Origin: JAJXWB01 sp965246795
Lineage (GTDB): Bacteria; Pseudomonadota; Alphaproteobacteria; Rhizobiales; Beijerinckiaceae
NCBI GenBank assembly: GCA_965246795.1
Contig: CBDFFN010000022.1
Span: forward strand, 1 to 64,000
Length of the DNA stretch: 64,000 bases
Direction: 5' to 3'
A model generated the notes under the pieces. The model ran no database searches. It had not been told where the DNA came from and saw only the letters and a program-made list of their open reading frames with translations. A program made the translations under genes and the position numbers. This document shows, piece after piece, positions 25,008-34,815 of the stretch. Position 1 is the first letter of the stretch, and each line of letters starts with the position of its first letter.

Positions 25008-26729
25008 TCAGTGAATCTCCGGCTCCGGTATCTTGCCCGCGCCTTCGAGATAATCGAAATCGCAACCGAGATGCGCCTGCCGCACATGCTGCACGAACAT
25101 TTTGTAATAGCCACGCTCGTAGTCGCGCGGCGGCGGCTTCCATGATTTCAGCCGCTCGGCGATCGTGCCGTCGTCGAGATGCGCCTCGATCTTGCGTGCC
25201 TTCACGTCGACGGTGATGAGATCGCCGGTGCGCAGCGCCGCGAACGGCCCGCCGATTGCCGATTCCGGCGACACGTGCAAGATGCAAGCGCCGTAGCTCG
25301 TGCCGCTCATTCGCGCATCGGAGATGCGCAGCATGTCGCGCACGCCCTGTTGCAGCAATTTCTTCGGGATTGGCAGCATGCCCCATTCCGGCATGCCCGG
25401 TCCGCCGACCGGCCCGGCATTGCGAAGGACCATCACGTGGTTGGGCGTAACATCGAGATCGAGGTCATTCACGGCCGCCGACATCGCATCGTAGTGGTCG
25501 AACACGAGCGCTGGTCCGGTGTGCTGTAGCAGATGCGGTTCCGCGGCTGGCGGTTTGATGACACAGCCGTCGGGCGCGATATTGCCGTAAAGGATCGCCG
25601 TGCCGCCGGATGCGGCGATCGGCTGGTTCAGCGGCCGGATCACATCGTCATTGTGCACGCGCGCATCGCGAAGACCATCGCCGAGCGTCCCGGACACCGT
25701 GCGCGCATCGAGATGCAGCAGGCCTTCGAGCCGCTTCATCAGCGCAAGGATGCCACCGGCGATGTAGAAGTCTTCCATCAGCCATGCGCCGGACGGCCGC
25801 ACGTTCGCGATAACCGGCACCCTTTGCGCGAATATGTCGAATTCCTTCAGGTCGACGGGCAGACCCGCGCGTCCTGCCATTGCGACGAGATGGATCATGG
25901 CATTCGTCGAGCCGGCAAGCGCGTTATGCACGACAAGCGCATTGTCGATCGAACGGCGGTCGATAATGTCCGATGGTTTTAGATCCTCCCAGATCATCTC
26001 GACGATGCGGCGTCCACAGGCCGAAGCCATACGCGGATGCGCGGCATCGGCGGCGGGGATCGACGACGCGCCGGGCAAGGTCAAGCCCATCGCCTCGGTG
26101 ATCGACGTCATTGTCGATGCCGTGCCCATCGTCATGCACGTGCCGGCGGAGCGCGCGATGCCGGCCTCCATGTCGTTCCACTGCTGGTTCGTGATGTTGC
26201 CCGCTTCCTTCTCGGCCCAGTATTTCCAGACGTCGGAACCGGAACCGAGGATCGTGCCACCGAAATGGCCGCGCATCATCGGACCAGCCGGCATGTAGAT
26301 GATCGGCAGGTTCATGCTGATGCCGCCCATGATCGTGCCGGGCGTGGTCTTGTCGCAGCCGCCCATGAGCACCGCGCCATCGACAGGGTGCTGTCGCAGC
26401 AGTTCCTCGACCTCCATTGCGAGGAGATTGCGGTAGAGCATCGTGCTCGGCTTCACGAAGTTTTCCGACAGCGAGAGCGCCGGCAGTTCGATGGGGAAGC
26501 CGCCGGCCTGCCAGACGCCGCGTTTGATGTCCTCTACGCGCTGCCGGAAATGATGGTGGCAGGGCGCGATATCGCTCCACGTGTTGATGATGCCGACAAT
26601 CGGCTTGCCCATGAAATCGTCGCGCGCGTAGCCCATCTGCAGCATGCGCGAACGATGGCCGAATGATCGGAGGTCTGTGGCGCCGAACCAGCGGTGGCTG
26701 CGGAGTTCGCCGAGAGACTTGCGCGTCAT
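25008..26729 (-). CDS. IlvD/Edd family dehydratase, probably a sugar-acid (aldonate) dehydratase
   Basis: 573 residues from ATG 26729. Iron-sulfur ligands of this family are visible: Cys57 (APCHHH), Cys125 (GGCDKTTP, with carbamylatable Lys127) and Cys198 (SAGTCMTMGTAST). It ends in the characteristic ISDARMSGTSYGACILHVSPE. The sequence is closer to the L-arabinonate/D-xylonate dehydratases than to the true valine-pathway IlvD. It would turn an aldonate into 2-keto-3-deoxyaldonate. It lies next to the semialdehyde dehydrogenase and divergent from the ThDP enzyme. Confidence 0.86.
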   Translation of the reverse strand: MTRKSLGELRSHRWFGATDLRSFGHRSRMLQMGYARDDFMGKPIVGIINTWSDIAPCHHHFRQRVEDIKRGVWQAGGFPIELPALSLSENFVKPSTMLYRNLLAMEVEELLRQHPVDGAVLMGGCDKTTPGTIMGGISMNLPIIYMPAGPMMRGHFGGTILGSGSDVWKYWAEKEAGNITNQQWNDMEAGIARSAGTCMTMGTASTMTSITEAMGLTLPGASSIPAADAAHPRMASACGRRIVEMIWEDLKPSDIIDRRSIDNALVVHNALAGSTNAMIHLVAMAGRAGLPVDLKEFDIFAQRVPVIANVRPSGAWLMEDFYIAGGILALMKRLEGLLHLDARTVSGTLGDGLRDARVHNDDVIRPLNQPIAASGGTAILYGNIAPDGCVIKPPAAEPHLLQHTGPALVFDHYDAMSAAVNDLDLDVTPNHVMVLRNAGPVGGPGMPEWGMLPIPKKLLQQGVRDMLRISDARMSGTSYGACILHVSPESAIGGPFAALRTGDLITVDVKARKIEAHLDDGTIAERLKSWKPPPRDYERGYYKMFVQHVRQAHLGCDFDYLEGAGKIPEPEIH

Positions 26730-26815
26730 GTTCTGTTTCCTCACGCAGGCGACGGCTTCGATCGGCCGCTGTTCCCCGCCGCCGTGTGTGATACCGCAGG
26801 GCAGGAGGAGTTGCG

Positions 26816-28549
26816 ATGCGCGATGCGGGACGGCGGACGGGCGGGCGCATTCTTGTCGACCAACTCGTCGTGCAGGGCGTCGAGCGACTGACCTGTGTGC
26901 CGGGCGAGAGTTATCTCGCCGTTCTCGACGCGCTGCACGATGCCAGTATCGACGTGCTCGTGTGCCGCAACGAGAGCGGCGCCGCGATGATGGCTGATGC
27001 CTATGGCAAGCTTACCGGCCGGCCCGGCATCTGCTTTGTGACGCGCGGGCCTGGCGCAACGAATGCGAGCGCAGGCGTGCATATCGCCGCGCAGGACTCG
27101 ACGCCGATGATCCTCTTCGTCGGCCAGGTCGCACGCGACACTCGAGACCGCGAGGCGTTCCAAGAAGTCGATTTCAAGCGCTTCTTCGGCGATATGGCGA
27201 AATGGGTCGTCGAGATCGACTATGCCGCGCGTCTTCCCGAATTCGTCGCGCGCGCGTTCCGCGTCGCGATGCAGGGCCGACCGGGGCCTGTCGTCGTCGT
27301 GCTGCCGGAAGACATGCTTCTCGATGAAGTCGAGGTCAGCGACGCACTACGCGTAGAGCCGGTCGAGGCGTGGTCGGGCGAGAGCCAGATCGCGGAGCTT
27401 CGCGAGATGATCCTCACGGCCGAGCGGCCGATGGTCGTCGTTGGCGGTTCGCGCTGGACCGAGGCCGCACGAAACAACCTGGCGGACTGGAGCCAGAAAT
27501 TCGATCTGCCCGTTGCGACGTCATTTCGTCGCGCGGCGCTTTTTCCGTCGGACCACCCCAACTACGCCGGCGATGTCGGCATCGGCCCAAACCCGAAGCT
27601 TGCCGCGCGCGTGAAAGATGCGGACCTGCTGATCCTCATCGGTGCGCGGATGTCGGAGATGCCGTCGTCGTCGTACAGCCTCATCGATATCCCGACGCCA
27701 CAGCAGGCGCTGGTGCATGTCTTTCCGGACGTCGCGGAACTTGGCCGGCTTTACCAACCGGCGCTTGGCATCCAGGCGACGCCGGGGCCGTTGTGCGAGG
27801 CGCTTTCCGCGATGGCGCCGCCGGATGGGTCTGCGCAGAACGAGCGCGCTGCAAAGGCCCATGCCGAATATCTGGAATGGTCGGAGACGCCGGCAACGTT
27901 GCCGGGCACGTTTCAATACGGGCGTGCGATGGTCTGGGCGCGCGAACGACTGCCAGCGGATGCCATCGTCTGCAACGGTGCCGGCAATTTCGCGACCTGG
28001 GTACATCGCTACTATCGCTTTCGCGGCTTCGCCACGCAGCTCGCGCCGACATCGGGGTCGATGGGCTACGGACTGCCGGCGGCGGTAATGGCGAAGCGCC
28101 AGCATCCCGATCGGATCGTCGTCGTTTTCGCAGGCGACGGCGATGTGCTGATGACGGGGCAGGAGTTCGCAACCGCCGTGCAATACGATATTCCGATCGT
28201 TGCCGTCGTGCTCGACAATGGCATGTACGGCACGATCCGCATGCATCAGGAGCGCGAATATCCCGGACGCATCAGTGCGACGCGATTGAAGAACCCGGAT
28301 TTCGCGGACCTTGCGCGCGCCTATGGCGGGCATGGCGAGCGCGTCGAACGCACCGAGGATTTCGCGCCGGCCTTCGAGCGCGCGCTGGCGTCGGGCAAGC
28401 CCGCGATCCTGCATTGTTTCGTCGATGCGCAGGCGCTGACACCTTCGATGACGCTCGACGCGATCCGGGAGAAGGCGACGTCCACCGGCAAAAAGGGCGG
28501 CGCGGGAATTGCTCCGTCTGCAGAATCTTCGGCCGGGGGTCTCGTTTAA
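26816..28549 (+). CDS. ThDP-dependent enzyme of the acetolactate synthase/benzoylformate decarboxylase family
   Basis: 577 residues with three domains. The N-terminal domain has Glu53 (RNESGAAMMADAYGK), which activates ThDP. The C-terminal domain holds the ThDP motif GDGDVLMTGQEF ending VVLDNGMYG. Its overall likeness is to acetolactate synthase large subunits, but no regulatory subunit follows, so a catabolic carboligase or decarboxylase is as likely. The ATG follows GCAGGAGGAG. It is divergent from the dehydratase, suggesting shared control. Confidence 0.83.
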   Translation: MRDAGRRTGGRILVDQLVVQGVERLTCVPGESYLAVLDALHDASIDVLVCRNESGAAMMADAYGKLTGRPGICFVTRGPGATNASAGVHIAAQDSTPMILFVGQVARDTRDREAFQEVDFKRFFGDMAKWVVEIDYAARLPEFVARAFRVAMQGRPGPVVVVLPEDMLLDEVEVSDALRVEPVEAWSGESQIAELREMILTAERPMVVVGGSRWTEAARNNLADWSQKFDLPVATSFRRAALFPSDHPNYAGDVGIGPNPKLAARVKDADLLILIGARMSEMPSSSYSLIDIPTPQQALVHVFPDVAELGRLYQPALGIQATPGPLCEALSAMAPPDGSAQNERAAKAHAEYLEWSETPATLPGTFQYGRAMVWARERLPADAIVCNGAGNFATWVHRYYRFRGFATQLAPTSGSMGYGLPAAVMAKRQHPDRIVVVFAGDGDVLMTGQEFATAVQYDIPIVAVVLDNGMYGTIRMHQEREYPGRISATRLKNPDFADLARAYGGHGERVERTEDFAPAFERALASGKPAILHCFVDAQALTPSMTLDAIREKATSTGKKGGAGIAPSAESSAGGLV

Positions 28550-28585
28550 CCGCGGTGTGAGCCAGAACTGGACACGACCGCCGCG

Positions 28586-29623
28586 ATGAAAGACCTTGGC
28601 CCTTCAGTTTTGAGTAACCTTATGAACGACCTGACCCCGATCCGTGAGGCCGACGCCCTCGTCGAGCATTTTGCGCCGATGCGCGCGGTTCATCTGAAGA
28701 AGCCATTCAACAAACTGATGGGAAAGATCCCACCGGATACGCTGAGCGTGCCGTCGATGATGTCAGCAGCGGAGCGGCGTTTCCTCTACGGGCTCGCGCA
28801 GCAGCACTATTCCGGCAAGGGCCTGATCGTCGATGCCGGGCTCTTCCTCGGCGCCTCGACCCGCTGTTTTGGCGAAGGCCTGAAGGCGAATACTTCAGCC
28901 AAGCTGCCGCGTAAGAAGCCGATCATCTCGTTCGAGCGCGGCCTGATCAATCCCGGCATGCCGGCCTTCTTCAAGCGCAACAAGGTCGAGTTCGAGGGCG
29001 AGGTCGGAGAAAGCTTCGAGAGCCTGCTTCGTGAAAACGTTGCGCCGGTGAGCGATGTCGTCGAACTGCGTGTCGGCGACATTATGGAGACCGGCAAGGT
29101 CGATGCGCCGATCGAAATTCTCTATCTCGATGTGCTGAAGAGTGCCGAGATTACGTCTTTCGTTTACAAAAATTATGTCCAGAAGCTCATCCCAGGTGTT
29201 TCGATCGTCCTGCAGCAGGACTATTTCTTCGACGGTCTCCCCTTCATCAAGACTTACCAGGAGAACTTCGCGCGCTGCTTCGAATATGTTGGCGAAATCT
29301 GCTCAATGGCAGTGTTCCGCTGCATCGCGCCCGTGCCGGCGGTAGCCGACGATCTCGAAAAGACGCTGTCCGACGAGGCCCAACTCCGGCTTGCGAGCAT
29401 CGCGCTGCATCGCTCGGTCGATCCCTGCCGCCGCTTTATGATGGCGGTGTCGAAACTGCGTCTCATCCGCAAACTGCACGGTCTTGCGCCGGCGCGGGCC
29501 TATTTCAAATTCATCGAGGGCGAATATCCCGAGGTGATCGATCTCGCAGATACCCACGGCCGCCTGCGCGATATCTGGCGCACCGCGCAGCAGGTGGCGA
29601 AGGTCTCGGAGATGGATGACTAG
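28586..29623 (+). CDS. Methyltransferase-like protein, possible glycan-modifying enzyme
   Basis: 345 residues, soluble. Residues 79-91 (GLIVDAGLFLGAS) look like motif I of a Rossmann SAM-dependent methyltransferase, and EILYLDVLKSAE later resembles the motif II/III region. The C-terminal third is helical. Beyond this I do not recognise the family. It is followed by a convergent secreted protein and by surface-glycan genes, so a role in polysaccharide or cell-surface modification is plausible. It starts 36 bases after the ThDP enzyme. Confidence 0.6.
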   Translation: MKDLGPSVLSNLMNDLTPIREADALVEHFAPMRAVHLKKPFNKLMGKIPPDTLSVPSMMSAAERRFLYGLAQQHYSGKGLIVDAGLFLGASTRCFGEGLKANTSAKLPRKKPIISFERGLINPGMPAFFKRNKVEFEGEVGESFESLLRENVAPVSDVVELRVGDIMETGKVDAPIEILYLDVLKSAEITSFVYKNYVQKLIPGVSIVLQQDYFFDGLPFIKTYQENFARCFEYVGEICSMAVFRCIAPVPAVADDLEKTLSDEAQLRLASIALHRSVDPCRRFMMAVSKLRLIRKLHGLAPARAYFKFIEGEYPEVIDLADTHGRLRDIWRTAQQVAKVSEMDD

Positions 29624-29685
29624 CGTCCTTGACGGCCGCGTGGAGCAATGCGGTCGAGGGCCTCCGGCAGGAGATGCTCAACGCG

Positions 29686-30678
29686 CTATTCGCACCGTCC
29701 GAAGACAAGGCAGGCAATTTTACGGTTTGATTCGCTGCTACAATCGCCGCCTTGGCGTGCGTAGTTACGCCAGAGGTTGACGCCCGCGACCTCGCGTTTT
29801 TGCAATAGCTCGTGGACGAAGCGTGCGTCGTCCATCGTTGTCGACGCGAGTTCGAAGGTCACCAGCGCCTTGGCCTTTGTTGCGGAGCCAAGAATCTGCT
29901 GCTGCGACGTAAAGGACTGCCGCACGTCCGACTGCTTGTTGCGGCCCCAGAGCAGGATCGTCACGAGATCATAGGCGGCGGAGATGTCGCCCATTGTCGA
30001 CGCGGCGATGCCGGTGCGGCTTTGCGAAGGCGCATCGAGCGGATTGGTGAAGAGGATGACCTTCCTGCTACGCGCTTTCACAGTTTGCGCGTAGCGCACA
30101 AGGAAGTCGCGCGTCTCTTCGGCTGAACGGCCGTCAAAAACTTCGTAGTCGAGCAAAACGCCCGCGATCGGCCTGGTGATGCGCGTCGGCAGGTAGCAGA
30201 CGTCCGTCTGCTCCACCGCGGTGGCGTCGCCATAGGCCTGCAGCTTCAGCGTGGCATGGCTTACGTTTTCGCCAAGCGCGGCTCGCGTCTGCGCGATCGT
30301 GCAATCGTCGGCCAGTGACCGGGACGAGAAATTCGCGACGAGCTGCAGCGGTCCGCCAGCACGCGGGATGATGTTGGCCTTGTGCCGTGGACGCTCGCCG
30401 TGGTTGGACCATTGCCAGTAGTAGAGCTCCGCGCTGGACGTCGTCCGCTCGATCGCGTCGAGGTTCGACGTTGCGAAGGCGGATGCGGGAAAATAGGCCG
30501 ATGGCCCTTTGTCGGTTCGCGGCGGCGGCGCTTGCTGGAGCACATAAAGAGGCGCATCGCGTGTCGTGAAGCAGACCCCATCCTGGGTATGCGCGACCTG
30601 CGGGAGGCACGACAAGAGCGAGACCGCGGCCGCGACACCGCGTGACCGCGCGCGAATACGCCGTGTCAGATTCGTCAT
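29686..30678 (-). CDS. Secreted protein of unknown function, TIM-barrel-like (possible glycoside hydrolase)
   Basis: 330 residues with a signal peptide (about 1-31, ending QVAHTQ). The body reads like alternating strands and helices of a TIM barrel: GVLLDYEVFDGRSAEETRD (Asp177-Tyr-Glu179), KVILFTNPLD, LVTILLWGRN, ALVTFELAS and GVNLWRNYARQGG. An acidic pair at the end of a barrel strand is common in polysaccharide hydrolases. No family can be named. It lies between two glycan-type genes, downstream of the GSCFA gene. Confidence 0.6.
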   Translation of the reverse strand: MTNLTRRIRARSRGVAAAVSLLSCLPQVAHTQDGVCFTTRDAPLYVLQQAPPPRTDKGPSAYFPASAFATSNLDAIERTTSSAELYYWQWSNHGERPRHKANIIPRAGGPLQLVANFSSRSLADDCTIAQTRAALGENVSHATLKLQAYGDATAVEQTDVCYLPTRITRPIAGVLLDYEVFDGRSAEETRDFLVRYAQTVKARSRKVILFTNPLDAPSQSRTGIAASTMGDISAAYDLVTILLWGRNKQSDVRQSFTSQQQILGSATKAKALVTFELASTTMDDARFVHELLQKREVAGVNLWRNYARQGGDCSSESNRKIACLVFGRCE

Positions 30679-30687
30679 CCGACTAGG

Positions 30688-32352
30688 TTACGCATGCTGC
30701 GGTGCGGCCTGCGCGTGCAGCCCTGCATGATGCAGTTTCAGCGCCTGCAGCCCGTCGAGCGCATCTCTGTTGCGTGGATTGAGCGCGAGCGCGCGCGTGA
30801 ACGCATCCGAAGCCTCGCTCGTATTGCCAGTGCCGAGCAGCAACTGCCCGAGCAGGCCGAACACCTGCGGCAAGTTCTGGTTTCGCGACAAAGCTTCTCG
30901 CAGATAGCCGCAGGCGGCAGGCACATCGCCCCGAAGTGCGGAAATGCGGCCCATATATTCGTATGCGATAGGGGACCGCGGCGAAAGTTTCGCCAGCACC
31001 GCGCAGTGCTTAAGTGTCGCCTCGTGATCGTCGAGTTCGAACGTTGTGATGATGAGTTCGCGCATGGATTGCGGCTCGCGCGCCGTCTCGAGAACGGCGC
31101 GGGGTTCGGCGAAAGCCTCCGTCATCTTGTTGCGGCGACACACGACAGCCATCGCGCGCGCCGCTTCGATGCGTGTCTCGGCTTGGCCAAGAAGCGGACG
31201 CAGGATCGCGAGCGCTTCGTCGCCACGCCCGAGTTCGCCGGTGCATCGGCCAAGGCCGATGATCGCCTGCGTCGGCGGCGCGCCTGCGTCGACAATGCGG
31301 CGGTAGAGATCGCTGGCGGTCTGCATATCGCGCGACTTGTCGGCCGCCTGCGCGCGTTCGAGCAGTGCTTCGTTTCTGTCGCCGTCATTGCCGGTATAGG
31401 CGGCGATCATGCGGTTGACGTTGATCGCGATGATGTCGGCCGTCGCATGGCGCATGTCGGGTTGAAACGCCACGGCGCGATCGGACAGCGTAACGCTCTC
31501 GTAGCTCGGGAAATAATCGACGTGGTCGAAGCGATGGTAGATTTCCTGCGCGGCGGCGCGCAGGACCGATTTCGAATAGGTGTTGGCGATGATGACGTCC
31601 TGCGTCGTGAAGGTGATGCCGAGCGGGATCGGCGAGACTGTCAGAACGACGCGATAGCCCTCGACGCAGAAGCGGTCGAGCAGCGCCATGATCTTTTCGA
31701 GATAGGTGATGGTCTCGCGATAATCGAGAACGTGCAGCTCGAAACGTCCGGGCTGCCGCTTCGCCGCCTGTTTCAGCGGCGCGATGTTTAGGTAGCGGCC
31801 CGCGACATTGTCCCACCAGACCTCGACAAGGCCAAGGGTGATGATCACGACCTTGCATTTGGTGACGGAGCGCATCGCCATCGCGATGCGTTCACGCCGC
31901 TTCATGGCAACGTCGAGCGAGACCGGCTTGATCAGGCGCGTCAGATGCAAGTCGCAATAGGCGTCCTTGCTGACTTCCAGCAAGCCGGTCTCCTTGTCGA
32001 AGTGATGGTCGGGATCGACCGCCCATTGCAGCTCGTTGAGGATGGAGGGCACGGAGTAGTTGTTGAAAACATCGACGTCGCCGGCGGCATTCTCGTCGTC
32101 GTCCGAAATGCGCACGTTGCGCATCGGCACATCGAAGCCGAGACGTTCCAGCTGCTTTTCGACGTTGCGCGCGAAACAGGAGCCGATCGTGAAGACGCTC
32201 TCGGATGTCTCGATTTTGAAGCTCGGCTGAAACACCGGCTTGGCGATCGGCTCGACGCGGTTGTCGAAATCCTCGCGCGTCGGCCACATGTTGTGTGGAT
32301 TGAGCCGCGTGTTTTCGAAGGCATCAAGCCCGCTGATGACGGCAAGAGGCAT
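30688..32352 (-). CDS. GSCFA domain protein with C-terminal TPR repeats
   Basis: 554 residues. The N-terminal domain carries the family-defining sequence GSCFARN at 57-63. GSCFA proteins resemble SGNH esterases, and this Ser58 is the likely nucleophile. The C-terminal part, about residues 330-540, is a set of tetratricopeptide repeats (ALLERAQAADKSRD, ALAILRPLLGQAETR, DAFTRALALNPRNRDALDG). The domain pair fits an acyl-modification or binding role on a surface glycan. It lies 9 bases from the secreted protein and 124 bases downstream of the methyltransferase gene. Confidence 0.82.
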   Translation of the reverse strand: MPLAVISGLDAFENTRLNPHNMWPTREDFDNRVEPIAKPVFQPSFKIETSESVFTIGSCFARNVEKQLERLGFDVPMRNVRISDDDENAAGDVDVFNNYSVPSILNELQWAVDPDHHFDKETGLLEVSKDAYCDLHLTRLIKPVSLDVAMKRRERIAMAMRSVTKCKVVIITLGLVEVWWDNVAGRYLNIAPLKQAAKRQPGRFELHVLDYRETITYLEKIMALLDRFCVEGYRVVLTVSPIPLGITFTTQDVIIANTYSKSVLRAAAQEIYHRFDHVDYFPSYESVTLSDRAVAFQPDMRHATADIIAINVNRMIAAYTGNDGDRNEALLERAQAADKSRDMQTASDLYRRIVDAGAPPTQAIIGLGRCTGELGRGDEALAILRPLLGQAETRIEAARAMAVVCRRNKMTEAFAEPRAVLETAREPQSMRELIITTFELDDHEATLKHCAVLAKLSPRSPIAYEYMGRISALRGDVPAACGYLREALSRNQNLPQVFGLLGQLLLGTGNTSEASDAFTRALALNPRNRDALDGLQALKLHHAGLHAQAAPQHA

Positions 32353-32476
32353 GGCTTGCGGCTTTCACTCTAAAACATATCGCCAACAGATACTTGGTAC
32401 AGCAAACGCCGTGCCGCGGGCGCTTGTCAATTCGATGCACCCGAGGCGTCAGGCGCGGGCGCCGATCGTGCGAAAT

Positions 32477-33609
32477 CTAGCCGAGGTCGTAGGGCTCCAT
32501 GCCTTTGAACAGCTGTGGGAAGCAGAGTTCGTATGTCCGCCCGTTCTTACGGGGGTCGCTGCCGTCGGTCGTCGAGATGTGGATGCGACCACCGAAATGC
32601 GCAAAGGATCCATTGCGCTCCGCGACCATGCCCGTTTCCGAAACGATCCAGGGCAAAAGCGTACCGTTTTCAAAGACCAGCGCACCGGAGCGGAAGGGCC
32701 GACCCTTCATGGACGGCGTGAAGCGGTCATCCCGAAAGACATGCGCCCACGCTCCGTCCATCGGATGGAACTTCGAGTTGTCGAGCTTGAACTTCGTCAG
32801 GGGTGATGGCGCATTCTTGCCATCGACGATATCGTAAGGCGCGAAGGGTGAGAAACGCCATTTCAGGCTCTCGCCCGCGTGTTTTGCGCGATAGATGCTC
32901 TGCAATGGGACGACGTCCGTGGTCGACGTTTCCGGTTTCTTCGCGGCGAGAATATGAGACAATTTCGCCGGGATATAGTTGAGATTCTGCGCCTCGGCCG
33001 GGTAGAGCGGAATGATGCGCCGGAACGTGCTCTCGCCAGGCCGGTAAAGCGTCGCGCGACTCCAAAGCAGATCGAAACCGTTCTGTTGGTAGAAATCGAA
33101 CTTCAACGTTGGACATAATTGGTAGAAGCCGTGGTCCAGCCAGTTGTTGGCAGGGCCGGAACAGAACACCGTTCCACCGGGCCTCAGTAACTCAGCAGAC
33201 TTCCGCAAAGCCGTACCGATGTTGAAGACATGTTCGGCGCTGCCGCCCATCGAGACATAATCGTATTGGCCGACGAGATGTTCGGGAAGTTTTGGATCGT
33301 TCAGGTCGTGAACGAAGGTCGCGCCCTCGTAGTCCGACACGTCGATCGAATGAACTTCGCTGTAGCCGAAAGCCGTCTTGTAATATTCTTCGGGACTGGG
33401 CGCGCCCTCCCACATCAACGTAGGGCGGCCGTAGATCATCATCTTGCCGCCGTTGACGCGCGGCTCGTCAGAGCCGGCAACCGTCCGGAAATCCTGTCTT
33501 ACCGCCACGACACAAGCTCCCGGCTCGCCGAATTGGTGGATCGGGAGCTCCGCAGCTTGCCGTATACAGGCGCGGGCGCGTCGGGCGTTCCGATCAGAGC
33601 GACAGACAT
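32477..33609 (-). CDS. SAM-dependent methyltransferase, 5' end frameshifted
   Basis: The main frame from 33508 down to 32477 codes a class I methyltransferase-like protein with SEVHSIDVSDYEG, FVHDLNDPKL and LRPGGTVFCSG. The natural N-terminus starts at ATG 33609 (MSVALIGTPDAPAPVYGKLR) but this frame is out of register. A single missing base between 33550 and 33551 would join it to ELPIHQFGEPGACVVAVRQ. If the shift is real, translation could restart at GTG 33508 (preceded by GGGAG) or ATG 33442. In a surface-glycan neighbourhood, so it may methylate a sugar. Confidence 0.6.
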
Positions 33610-33800
33610 GCGCGTTCCCCGAACATGCGCTACGCGCAAAACACCGCGCCGCGACACTATGCACGTCGCTATTCGAGTCAATCGAAAGGCAGCTTTCGTC
33701 GCTCTGCAAGGAGAACTATCGTTAATCTGCTCGAGCCTTTGCACGTTCGCGATGCGGCCTGCATCGATCATAGCGACGTGCTTGCAGACGTGGCAAAGTG
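33610..33800. other. Intergenic gap between the methyltransferase and the ABC-2 permease
   Basis: 191 bases without a convincing gene, repeat or terminator. Together with the disputed 5' end of the methyltransferase (33443-33609), 358 bases lack an unbroken gene. Confidence 0.5.
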
Positions 33801-34637
33801 TCAGGGTTTCTCGAAACGCTTGCGGGACAGCCGCAGCATGCTTGTTCCGAGGAGAAGCGCGGCCCCGATACTTCCGACTAGCAGCCAGGGCATAAAAACG
33901 AATGTCGGATATTGCGGATAGAATCCCTGCCGGAAGAGCTCGACGCCCTGCAGCACCGGATTCCACATCAGCCACCAGCGCATGTCGACCGGCAGAAAAT
34001 CCGGCACGTAAAGAACGCCACCGAACAGGATAAGACTGCGTGAGATCGGCCCCCACAGATAGGTCCAGAGCGGAATGATCGGCGCGATCGCGGCATTGAA
34101 CATGCCCATGCCGATGCCGAGAAGCGCGAGCCCGAGCGTGCTAAGCACGACGGCGCCGGGGTTGAAGGGCAACGCCTGCGGCGTCACGAATTGATAGATG
34201 CCGGCAAACAGGATCAGCCCGACAAGAAGATATGTCGTCAGCTTCAGGATCGAATGCGCGATGATGACGTCGAGGAGATGCACGCGTGGCAAGCGGCGAA
34301 TGCCGCCATCCAGCCGGTACAGGCCCGAGAAGCCGTGCGACAGATGGATGAAGATAAAGATCGGAAACATGCCACTGCTGATGAACAGCACCTTGCTCGT
34401 GCCATAGACCGGCATGACGCGCACCAGCCAGTGCCAGAACACCACGATGGCGATGTGGAACACCGGCTCCATCAAAGCGGCGATATATTTGAGACCGTAA
34501 GTGTTGCCGACGAATGCGAAGCGCTCGCGTTCGATCAGTGCCGAGATGGCGAGCACGTGGTTCCGCAGACGGCTGCCTGGTGCGAGTATCGGCGGAGCGT
34601 AAGTCACGGTTTGCAAAGGCCCAGTCTGCTGTTGCAA
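33801..34637 (-). CDS. ABC-2 type polysaccharide/polyol exporter permease (KpsM/RfbA-like)
   Basis: 278 residues with six predicted membrane helices and the amphipathic N-terminal segment typical of capsule or O-antigen exporters. It has the family's hydrophobic blocks (LEPVFHIAIVVFWHWLV-like, GMFNAAIAPIIPLW, GVLYVPDFLPVDMRWWLMWNP). It moves a lipid-linked polymer outward together with an ATPase. No KpsT-type ATPase is in the window. Divergent from the sugar ABC binding protein. Confidence 0.8.
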   Translation of the reverse strand: MQQQTGPLQTVTYAPPILAPGSRLRNHVLAISALIERERFAFVGNTYGLKYIAALMEPVFHIAIVVFWHWLVRVMPVYGTSKVLFISSGMFPIFIFIHLSHGFSGLYRLDGGIRRLPRVHLLDVIIAHSILKLTTYLLVGLILFAGIYQFVTPQALPFNPGAVVLSTLGLALLGIGMGMFNAAIAPIIPLWTYLWGPISRSLILFGGVLYVPDFLPVDMRWWLMWNPVLQGVELFRQGFYPQYPTFVFMPWLLVGSIGAALLLGTSMLRLSRKRFEKP

Positions 34638-34815
34638 CGACCGTAGTGGGCGCTATGCCGCTACGCAACACACGGACCTGATGCCCGCGACAGTCCTTGC
34701 GAATATGGCAAACGGCGGTGGTCGGCGCGGCATTTGTGCCTTGGCCGCTCTGGAGTAACATCGCCGCAAAACAGGCCGCAGCTGGCACGAACCGGCACGG
34801 CGCGGGGAGGATTTG

